Positions 1-5,336 of a stretch of DNA of 8,014 nt are shown here, in pieces; within the stretch, counting starts at the first letter, position 1; each line of letters begins with the position of its first letter. The stretch covers positions 1-8,014 of the forward strand of contig CANGUJ010000165.1 of NCBI GenBank assembly GCA_947456845.1. Direction: 5' to 3'. The notes beneath the pieces were generated by a model, which was not told the DNA's origin, did not search any database, and worked only from the letters and a program-made list of their open reading frames with translations. The position numbers were made by a program, and so were the translations under genes. This stretch comes from Burkholderiales bacterium. GTDB taxonomy: Bacteria > Pseudomonadota > Gammaproteobacteria > Burkholderiales > JAEUOS01.

Positions 1-1
1 C

Positions 2-121
2 GGCGCGATCTTCGATCGCGACCTGCGCAGCGCCGTGCGCTACAGGCCGCCGACGGCGAAGCGCCCGATCGGAGAGCGGTTGATGTTCGGGGTGGCAAGG
101 CTGTTGTCGCCGTTGCTGTAG
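2..121 (+). CDS. 3' end of an unidentified protein gene (partial)
   Basis: An open frame enters from the left edge and ends at a TAG stop at 119-121, giving 39 residues that end in LMFGVARLLSPLL. The tail is basic (RYRPPTAKRP, then GERL) followed by a short hydrophobic amphipathic end. This vaguely recalls the C-terminus of phospholipase D/cardiolipin synthase-like proteins, but that is only an impression and no catalytic motif lies in the window. A competing frame is also open here as far as about 168, so even the choice of frame is not certain. The 145 bases that follow, up to the next start codon, contain no convincing gene or clear terminator. Confidence 0.4.
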   Translation, partial: GAIFDRDLRSAVRYRPPTAKRPIGERLMFGVARLLSPLL

Positions 122-266
122 CCGACGGGGCATCGAGCCTGATGCGCAACGAAGCGCGACTGGACTGATCGAACGACGGATCGCAAAGGACAAGGGAACA
201 TGGTAAATGCGGCTCAAGCGGGTGCCAAGACCCCTTGTCTGCACCGGTGACAGGAGAGTGATTCTC

Positions 267-488
267 ATGCGCGCCGGGCGCTGTCCTGCGCGTCCTGCTG
301 CAATCCTTGCCACCGCGCTGCATGCGATAGCCGCCAGTCCCGTGAACGCCCAGCCATGGCCGACCGAACCGGTTCGCCTGGTCGTGCCCTTCTCACCCGG
401 CGCCAGCAACCATATGCTGTCGCGCGTCACTGGGCAGGCAATGAGCCCCGAGCTCAGCCAGCGGAACGTTGTCGAAAACCGTCCGGCG
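267..488 (+). pseudogene. Truncated Bug/TctC-family periplasmic solute-binding protein
   Basis: The ATG at 267 is preceded by a good Shine-Dalgarno, AGGAGA at 252-257, and opens a reading frame with a Sec-type signal peptide of about 28 residues (alanine-rich core, ending near SPVNA). The mature start, WPTEPVRLVVPFSPGA, is the hallmark N-terminus of the Bug (TctC-like) binding proteins that serve tripartite tricarboxylate transporters, and VVENRPA at about residues 68-74 is another family motif. The next family block (normally a glycine-rich G-A-G-G-N-type stretch, then the rest of a protein of about 300-330 residues) is missing. After residue 74 the frame runs into low-complexity sequence that is only the antisense of the neighbouring permease gene, ending at 776. 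So about a quarter of the gene remains, with intact start signals. The fragment could still be translated as an exported short peptide with a junk tail, but it cannot form a binding protein. A cluster such as NHMLSR, where relatives usually have acidic or aliphatic residues, suggests some drift. Confidence 0.8.
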
Positions 489-506
489 TCCCGTCGAACC
501 ACCGGA
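474..506 (-). terminator. Possible weak terminator after the ABC operon
   Basis: Read on the minus strand just after the permease B stop codon, TCCGG (506-502) can pair with CCGGA (486-482), with a G-U pair possible inside, and four U residues follow at 478-475. The loop is long and the U-run is short and three bases away from the stem, so this is a weak intrinsic terminator candidate. It spans the breakpoint of the truncated Bug gene. Confidence 0.25.
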
Positions 507-509
507 GCG

Positions 510-1796
510 TCAGCGGCCGGCCGCTCGAGGCGAAAACTCGGGCAAGCCTTCGAGCGCGGCCGGCTCCAGGCGATCGTCGCGAAACAGCTTCGGGTAGTAG
601 AACTCGCGCAACGAGGCGTGAAAATCGCGAACCCGGGCCTCGTAGGCGAGCGACGCCCGCACGTCAGTCCTCGCCAGGACCTGAAGGGCACGTTCGAGCA
701 GCACGGGCGGTGCGATGAGGGCGAGCCAGCCGGCCAGCCGGTCGCGTTCCATGCGCCCGTCGGTGTAGGCCTCTGACAGCGCCTGCGCCTTCTGGTCACC
801 CACCTGCTGGAAGGCGAAATACCATTTCCATTCGAAAGGACGCTCGACCGCGGTGTAGGCCGCCCATTGCGGATGACGTTCGACGAAGGCCGCCATGGTG
901 TTCGCCTTGGGCAGGTCCCAGCCGGCATTCACCGCCTCGCGCTGGGTCATCACGATGTCTGCGCCGGACGGCATGGGCACTGTGCGGTCGATGGCGATGC
1001 GGCCGGCGGCCGGGACGACGACGCCCAGAAGGATCCACAGCGCCACCAGCGCAGCCAGGATCACTTCCGCGGTCTGCTGCCATGCCGCCAGGACGGCGCA
1101 GACCAGGGTCCAGAACAGCACGTAGGCGAACAGCAGCGCGCAGGCCGCGAGCAGCGTCGGTGCGGCGGTACCACTCAGCCCGGCGGCCACCACCAGCGGA
1201 AGCACAGCCGCACTGAACACGACGGTGGCGCGCAGCCCGGCGCGAAGGCGCCACAACCGGCCGGAGTCTCCAGCGGCAGTCGCCACCAGCAGGTCATGCC
1301 GCCCGGCCACGCGCTCGCCGGCGCGCAGACCGTGCAGCAGCACGATCAGCACCAGGGGCAGCACGAAGGCCGCGAAGAACGCGAAGTCGAAGCGTCCGAC
1401 CAGGGCCAGCACCGGATGACCGGCGTCGCGCTCGTGGATCTGGCCTTCCAGCGCCAGCATGCGCACACGGTGCTTCCACGCCGCATCGTCGCGTCGTCCG
1501 AGCGCGGCAAACGCGAACTCGGACGGTGGGTCGTAGGTCAGGTGGAAGCTGTGATAGACGGCGCTCCATTCCTTCCGCGTCTTGAGCACGGCCATGCGTT
1601 CGGCGCGATCCGCTTCGACCAGGTGGGCAATCGTGGCCTTCTGCCGATGGACTTCGTTGAGCCCCGCAGACACCGCCAGCACCGACAGGAAGAGCACGAC
1701 CAGCCACCAGGCCCACGCCGACCGGTCACGCGCGAGGAAGGCCGCCTCGCGACGGAGCGCGGACCAGACGCTGGCGGACGCGGAGCGCGCACTCAT
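510..1796 (-). CDS. ABC-2 type transporter permease, DUF3526 family (permease B)
   Basis: This is a 428-residue inner-membrane permease and the last gene of the ABC operon. The start is the ATG at 1796, which overlaps the TGA of permease A (ATGA, 1796-1793) and so implies translational coupling. Longer upstream starts in this frame would run through permease A and are rejected. Hydrophobic segments lie at about residues 28-46, 137-157, 189-207, 212-236 and 244-264, with a weaker one near 354-372. DUF3526 hallmarks include YHSFHLTYDPPSEFAFAALG (81-100), GRFDFAFFAAFVLPL (134-148), the MTQREAVNAGWD..K stretch (283-297), the aromatic FEWKWYFAFQQVGD (321-334) and the C-terminal FHASLREFYYPKLF (392-405). 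The long extracytoplasmic loop between helices 1 and 2 is typical of the family. The usual acidic GEREAG motif after helix 2 reads GERVAG. The family is a membrane subunit of exporter-type ABC systems; its substrate is not known and cannot be read from the sequence. Confidence 0.9.
   Translation of the reverse strand: MSARSASASVWSALRREAAFLARDRSAWAWWLVVLFLSVLAVSAGLNEVHRQKATIAHLVEADRAERMAVLKTRKEWSAVYHSFHLTYDPPSEFAFAALGRRDDAAWKHRVRMLALEGQIHERDAGHPVLALVGRFDFAFFAAFVLPLVLIVLLHGLRAGERVAGRHDLLVATAAGDSGRLWRLRAGLRATVVFSAAVLPLVVAAGLSGTAAPTLLAACALLFAYVLFWTLVCAVLAAWQQTAEVILAALVALWILLGVVVPAAGRIAIDRTVPMPSGADIVMTQREAVNAGWDLPKANTMAAFVERHPQWAAYTAVERPFEWKWYFAFQQVGDQKAQALSEAYTDGRMERDRLAGWLALIAPPVLLERALQVLARTDVRASLAYEARVRDFHASLREFYYPKLFRDDRLEPAALEGLPEFSPRAAGR
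512..525. repeat. 14-bp perfect GC palindrome at the permease B stop codon
   Basis: AGCGGCCGGCCGCT is perfectly self-complementary. It starts in the stop codon of permease B and covers its last codons (AAGR, stop). With no loop and no adjacent T-run it is not a classical terminator. It may simply be GC-rich coding sequence, but it lies next to the rearrangement junction at about 488-510. Confidence 0.5.
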
Positions 1797-3229
1797 GGCT
1801 TCAACCGTCCGCCGACCCATGCGCCAGCTCCGACCAGGACCGCGAACCACGCACAGAGCATCAGCCACTGGGACTGCGACCGGGCGAGTCGGCTGCCCGC
1901 CGCATCCGGCTCGAAGACGAAGCGGTCGAGCAGCCGCCAGTGGCTTGCATCCACGCGCGTTCGCGCCTCGGCCTGTGCATCGCTGCTGCGACGGATGTCG
2001 TCGCTGAAGGACAGCTTTTCGGCATGTACCCGGTTCAGGCCCTGCACGAAGGCGAAGCGCAGGGCCTCGGCCTCCTGCAGGAAACGATGGTGGTGAGCGA
2101 GATCGGTGCCGGCAAGCGCACGCGACGCATCGGCCACCGCAAGCAGTGGCGTGAACCAGCCATGGCTGGCCAGCACGATTGCCTGGCGCGTTTCCGCCGC
2201 CATCTGCGCCCGGGCATAGGTATTCAGCGTGTCGGTGAGCTTCTGCTCGCTGGCCTGTGCAACGAGGCCACGCAGGTTCACCGGCAGGTCTTCGACGCGT
2301 TGCACGCCGTGTTCGGCCAGCAGCTCGGCACGCAACCGGGCAAAGGCAGGATCGTTCACGTTGTAGCCATCGCCCAGCTTGCGCAGGTCGGACAACATCA
2401 CGAGGTCGGTCTCGAGCTTGCCGGCCATCGGCGCGGCGTTCGAAGTCGCACTGACGGCAACGGCGGGCAGCACCAGGGTCAGCACGACCCAAAGCGTTGC
2501 CAGCGCTGCGAGCACGGCCGTGCGGCGCCTGAGCAGCGCCGAGGCGAGCAAGGCCAGTGCGCCCCAGATCGACAGGTACAGCAGGTAGACACCCACCAGC
2601 GCCACCGCAGCCAGTGGCGGATCACCGTCACGCACGGCCAGGGCTGCGCTCAGCGCGAGCGGCAATGACATCAACACGATGACGGACAGCAGCGCCGCCG
2701 CCTTGCCCGCGAGCAGCAGCCGGCCAGGCGCGCCTTGCGCAAGCAGGGTTGCCAGCGTGCCGGCCTCGCGCTCGCGGGCGATCAGGCCATGCCCCAGCAG
2801 GATCACCAGCAGGGGACCGAACAGCTGGTACACCATTGCGGGGCTCAGCCAGCTGAAGCCCCCTAGATCCGCGCTGGCACCGGATGGCGCGAACATGGGC
2901 GTGTTCTGCCGGTGGCCTTCGAGGAAGATCGACTGTCCGGTCACGGGGTCCAGACCCGGATCGAATCCGGCCAGGGGTGTCGGCGTGCGAAACACGTAGT
3001 GCCCGTAGTGCACCATGCGGTGCGGATGGCGGGCGGGTTGCGCCAGGAAGGCTGCCTCGGCCTTGTCCTGGTGGTGCGTACGCTCGGCCGCCTCACCTTG
3101 CATCCGCAGCGTGGTCACCGCCGTCGTTGCAAGCAGCAGCCCAGCCATGAGGAGCGCGCTGCCCAGGACAAGCCGTGAACGCAGCCAGTAGCGCCATTCG
3201 GCGCCGGCGATCACGCGCAGGCGTATCAT
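1793..3229 (-). CDS. ABC-2 type transporter permease, DUF3526 family (permease A)
   Basis: This is a 478-residue inner-membrane permease, the middle gene of the operon. The ATG at 3229 overlaps the ATPase stop codon (ATGA, 3229-3226), and its own stop overlaps the start of permease B. A longer in-frame reading up to 3622 would lie inside the ATPase gene and is rejected. One hydrophobic helix at about residues 20-38 is followed by a loop of about 95 residues with the family motif FDPGLDPVTGQSIFLEGHRQN split across 89-109, then helices near 133-150, 172-199, 207-232 and 238-260, a large soluble loop (261-450), and a final helix at 453-473. REREAGTLATLLAQG after helix 2 is the conserved cytoplasmic coupling region of ABC-2 permeases. 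Architecture and motifs match the DUF3526-type permeases that occur in pairs beside one ATPase. Permeases A and B probably form a heterodimer with an ATPase dimer. Substrate unknown; export is more likely than import because no binding protein is encoded. Confidence 0.88.
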   Translation of the reverse strand: MIRLRVIAGAEWRYWLRSRLVLGSALLMAGLLLATTAVTTLRMQGEAAERTHHQDKAEAAFLAQPARHPHRMVHYGHYVFRTPTPLAGFDPGLDPVTGQSIFLEGHRQNTPMFAPSGASADLGGFSWLSPAMVYQLFGPLLVILLGHGLIAREREAGTLATLLAQGAPGRLLLAGKAAALLSVIVLMSLPLALSAALAVRDGDPPLAAVALVGVYLLYLSIWGALALLASALLRRRTAVLAALATLWVVLTLVLPAVAVSATSNAAPMAGKLETDLVMLSDLRKLGDGYNVNDPAFARLRAELLAEHGVQRVEDLPVNLRGLVAQASEQKLTDTLNTYARAQMAAETRQAIVLASHGWFTPLLAVADASRALAGTDLAHHHRFLQEAEALRFAFVQGLNRVHAEKLSFSDDIRRSSDAQAEARTRVDASHWRLLDRFVFEPDAAGSRLARSQSQWLMLCAWFAVLVGAGAWVGGRLKP

Positions 3230-3972
3230 GCTGCGGCCCGGGGTGAGAAGGCGCGATGCACCGTCTCGGTGTCGATGCGCCCGCCGGGAGGCGCTTCGAA
3301 CTGTGCCACCAGTTGCCCGCCACGCAGCAGGCCGATGCGATCGGCCACCTGGCAGGCGCCATAGACATCGTGCGTCACCATCAGTATGGCCTTGCCGGCA
3401 TCGGCAAGGCCGCGCACCAGTCCGTGGAATTCGTCGATGGCCGTGGGATCCAGCCCGGACGTCGGTTCGTCCAGCAGCAGGATGCCCGTGTCGCGAAGGA
3501 TGGCCAGGGCAATGGCCACCTTCTGGCGCATGCCCTTGGAATAGCTGCGCAACTTGAGGCCTCTCGCCTCGGCCCCCAGCGAGACCCGGTCCAGCGCCAG
3601 GTCGATCTCGTCCGCGCTGCATCGCATGTCCGCCAGCTGCAGGAAGTAGTCCAGGTTCTCGCGGGCATCGAGATGTTCGTACAGTGAGGCCGCTTCCGGC
3701 AGATAGGCCATGGCGCGGCGGGCAGCAGCCAGATCGGACCCGACATCGAGGCCATCGACGACAACCCGGCCGCTGGCGGCAGGCACGAAGCCGAGGAAGG
3801 CGGCCAGGGTCGTCGACTTGCCTGCACCGTTGCCGCCCAGAAGCCCGTAGACCTCGCCGCCAGCCACGTTGAAGCTGACGCCCGACAGCACTTCCTTCCC
3901 CGAGCGAAGCACGCGCAGCTGCTCGGCCTGAAGCTTCGGCATGTGGGCAAGGGACGTGACGCTCGGATTCAT
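3226..3972 (-). CDS. ABC transporter ATP-binding protein (ABC-2/CcmA-like exporter class)
   Basis: This 248-residue nucleotide-binding subunit energises the two downstream permeases. The chosen start is the ATG at 3972, preceded by GAGGTG three bases away. An upstream in-frame start at 4107 would overlap the DUF1826 gene and has no such signal; an internal Met at residue 11 is a weaker alternative. Motifs in order: Walker A GGNGAGKST (46-54), Q-loop region AYLPEAASLYEHL (89-101), signature YSKGMRQK (144-151), Walker B ILLLDEP (164-170), D-loop SGLDP (172-176) and H-loop VTHD with His201. The signature YSKGM in place of LSGGQ and the glutamate where the Q-loop glutamine usually sits (YLPE) are common in the CcmA/NatA-like exporter ATPases. 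The length is typical of a single-domain ATPase. It is the first gene of the three-gene operon; a 119-base gap separates it from the upstream DUF1826 gene, so it may have its own promoter or share that transcript. Confidence 0.95.
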   Translation of the reverse strand: MNPSVTSLAHMPKLQAEQLRVLRSGKEVLSGVSFNVAGGEVYGLLGGNGAGKSTTLAAFLGFVPAASGRVVVDGLDVGSDLAAARRAMAYLPEAASLYEHLDARENLDYFLQLADMRCSADEIDLALDRVSLGAEARGLKLRSYSKGMRQKVAIALAILRDTGILLLDEPTSGLDPTAIDEFHGLVRGLADAGKAILMVTHDVYGACQVADRIGLLRGGQLVAQFEAPPGGRIDTETVHRAFSPRAAA

Positions 3973-4091
3973 CTGCACCTCGGGTGAAGGGGGCTGGTCA
4001 GGGTGCTCGGCAACAGTTCCGGGACGCCGAGTGCCGAAATCGGGACGCGCGACCGTAGGCCGTGGCCAGGATGGACGCGCATAGCCAGGAC

Positions 4092-4772
4092 TCAGTCGTC
4101 CATCCACAATCCATCGATTGCAAGGAGTACGCGTGGCGCCTCATCGGCGGTGACTGCCGGCGACCGATGGATGGCGCCCCGGCGCTCGTTGCCCGGCCAG
4201 GCACAGCCCTTGAGCAGCACGAGGTCGAAAGGTGCGGCTTGAAGAATCCCCGCCGCATCCTGTCCCGGGCCGGAGGACGGGTCGGCCGGCCAGTCCGCGC
4301 CTGCGCCGGGTTTTCCGCGATCGGCCGCACGATCATCCAGCCACTCGGTCGCCGCCCCCCGATACGTGCACAACAGGCGCAGTCCGACCTTGTCGACATG
4401 GAATCGAGGGCACATGGCCCGGCTGATCAACTCGAGCCGAACGCCCATGGCGGGACAGCCGATCAGGTCCGCGAAAAGTTCCTGCAGGCCCGCAACGTCC
4501 GCCCTGACAGCGTCGGCGAGTGGGCTGTCCGGCAGGCCGTGCGCAGGGCCACCCTCAGGCGCAGGCATCCGGGTTCGGAAGCCGTTCAAGAGTTGCCCCT
4601 GGAGGGCAAGAAGATCGAGGCGCCGTGATATCTCCGGGTCAGGCTCGCGCCTGAGGCACACCACCTGGACTTCAGGATCGAACACGCATACCAGATCGGC
4701 CGGATCTGAAACGAATCTGGATGCCCCCGCGCTTGCCGTGCGGTGGAAGGGAAGGAAAGACGGATCGTTCAC
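4092..4772 (-). CDS. DUF1826 family protein
   Basis: This 226-residue protein is predicted to be cytoplasmic (no signal peptide or membrane helix). The first start codon after the in-frame stop at 4830-4832 is a GTG at 4772; its ribosome-binding site is weak (a GAG a few bases upstream, or an AGG further off). The family is recognised from CPRFHVDKVGLRLLCTY (121-137) with RGAATEWLDD (138-147), and from the C-terminal block GNERRGAIHRSP (194-205), then RVLLAIDGLW (214-223). The HxD at His125/Asp127 together with His202 has the spacing of a 2-His-1-carboxylate metal site of the kind seen in cupin-fold Fe(II)/2-oxoglutarate enzymes; that is my inference, as the family has no assigned reaction. 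From memory, DUF1826 genes in other proteobacteria often lie near zinc-homeostasis genes such as COG0523 GTPases and Zur, which fits the divergent Fur-family regulator here. The central segment, about residues 148-175, is glycine/proline-rich and likely a flexible loop. Confidence 0.85.
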   Translation of the reverse strand: MNDPSFLPFHRTASAGASRFVSDPADLVCVFDPEVQVVCLRREPDPEISRRLDLLALQGQLLNGFRTRMPAPEGGPAHGLPDSPLADAVRADVAGLQELFADLIGCPAMGVRLELISRAMCPRFHVDKVGLRLLCTYRGAATEWLDDRAADRGKPGAGADWPADPSSGPGQDAAGILQAAPFDLVLLKGCAWPGNERRGAIHRSPAVTADEAPRVLLAIDGLWMDD

Positions 4773-4812
4773 TACTCGAAGCCTGCGAATTGACTCATGG
4801 GCTGTGCGATTC

Positions 4813-4857
4813 TTAATGATATGTCCATCTCATTAATGGATGATACATTGGAAATGT
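4813..4857. promoter_or_regulatory. Overlapping inverted repeats: candidate Fur/Zur-type operator
   Basis: Three dyads overlap in this AT-rich stretch. TTAATGA at 4813-4819 mirrors TCATTAA at 4830-4836 (7-base arms, 10-base spacer). TCCAT at 4825-4829 should be read as TCCAT beginning at 4824 (4824-4828) and mirrors ATGGA at 4836-4840 (5-7-5 geometry, flanked by AATG at 4815-4818 and CATT at 4846-4849). ACATT at 4845-4849 mirrors AATGT at 4853-4857 with a 3-base spacer. The block covers the -10, spacer and edge of the -35 of the minus-strand promoter and ends 26 bases before the regulator start codon, so a bound regulator could control both genes. No exact match to the E. coli Fur or Zur consensus is visible. 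A plus-strand promoter for the regulator is less clear: TTGACT at 4790-4795 has no good -10, and TACATT at 4844-4849 is a possible -10 with a poor -35. Confidence 0.5.
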
Positions 4858-4860
4858 CAA
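4832..4860 (-). promoter_or_regulatory. Sigma70-like promoter for the DUF1826 gene
   Basis: Read on the minus strand, TTGACA (4860-4855) is a perfect -35 hexamer and ATTAAT (4837-4832) matches the -10 consensus at 4 of 6 positions, with an exact 17-base spacer. The predicted transcript would begin near 4825 and leave a leader of about 50 bases before the GTG at 4772. The promoter lies wholly inside the cluster of inverted repeats described for this region, as expected for a repressor-controlled promoter. Confidence 0.6.
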
Positions 4861-4882
4861 CGAATGCTCAGGCAACTGCACG

Positions 4883-5251
4883 ATGGAAAGAAACACGCGC
4901 CAGCGCGCTGCGATCCTCGACGCCATCTCGCGGGCCGGTCGTCCGTTGCTGCCCAGGGAAGTCCTCGCCGCCGCGCAACGAACGACGCCCGGGCTCGGCA
5001 TCGCGACCGTGTATCGGAATCTCAAGGCGATGCTTGCCGAGGGGCAACTCAGCGCTGTCGAGTTGCCTGGGGAGAACGCTCGCTTCGAGAAGAGCGGAAG
5101 CCAGCATCACCACCACTTCCAGTGCATGCACTGCCAGCGCGTCTTCGACGTGAGCGGCTGCCCAGGCGACCTCTCCCGGCTGGCGCCGCCAGGCTTCGCA
5201 GTTGACGGCCATGAGTTGACGCTCTACGGTCGTTGCAAGGAATGCCTCTAG
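4883..5251 (+). CDS. Fur-family metalloregulator, Zur/PerR-like
   Basis: This is a 122-residue cytoplasmic transcriptional repressor of the Fur superfamily. The N-terminal winged helix (about residues 1-70) contains the recognition helix GIATVYRNLKAM (39-50). The C-terminal dimerisation domain begins with HHHHFQC (75-81), and the two structural zinc pairs are CMHC (81-84) and CKEC (118-121). His110 and Asp89 are further candidate metal ligands. An additional cysteine at 93 (VSGC) lies beside the sensing region. At 122 residues it is shorter than E. coli Fur (148), and the HxHF-C-x2-C pattern with a C-terminal CxxC is closer to Zur and PerR members, so zinc sensing is my first guess; iron, manganese or peroxide sensing cannot be excluded. 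The ATG at 4883 is the only usual start after the in-frame stop at 4841; the ribosome-binding site is poor (AGG about 11 bases upstream). It is divergent from DUF1826 and convergent with the PepSY gene, so it probably regulates the flanking genes and itself. Confidence 0.9.
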   Translation: MERNTRQRAAILDAISRAGRPLLPREVLAAAQRTTPGLGIATVYRNLKAMLAEGQLSAVELPGENARFEKSGSQHHHHFQCMHCQRVFDVSGCPGDLSRLAPPGFAVDGHELTLYGRCKECL

Positions 5252-5318
5252 CAGGGAAGGCTGGACCACTCATCTCGCTGTAGCGGCGTGATTGAAGGTG
5301 CAGGAGCAACGTAGACGC

Positions 5319-5334
5319 ACCGGACCCGCCCGGT
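5319..5334. terminator. Weak hairpin in the convergent gap between regulator and PepSY gene
   Basis: ACCGG at 5319-5323 can pair with CCGGT at 5330-5334 around a 6-base loop. It sits between the stop codons of two convergent genes (85 bases apart), where a shared terminator would be expected. There is no T-run on either side, so any termination role is a guess. An overlapping GGTGC (5297-5301) / GCACC (5317-5321) pairing is also possible. Confidence 0.2.
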
Positions 5335-5336
5335 TC

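Noticed and set aside
489..776. C-terminal continuation of the Bug fragment as a real protein domain
   Set aside because: The sequence is only the reverse complement of the permease B coding region and has no family resemblance.
867..2096. Long plus-strand open frame (409 codons) opposite the permease genes
   Set aside because: It is the antisense of two well-supported DUF3526 permeases, rich in Arg, Gln and His, with no recognisable domain; a GC-rich shadow.
1797..2492. N-terminal extension of permease B by about 230 residues
   Set aside because: It lies inside permease A in another frame and is Arg/Ala/Gly-rich without family similarity; the ATGA overlap at 1796 gives the natural start.
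3973..4107. Upstream start for the ATPase at 4107
   Set aside because: It would overlap the DUF1826 gene, adds non-conserved sequence and lacks a ribosome-binding site, whereas 3972 has GAGGTG just upstream.
4062..4628. Plus-strand open frame opposite DUF1826 (188 codons)
   Set aside because: No domain or start signal; the minus strand carries clear DUF1826 motifs.
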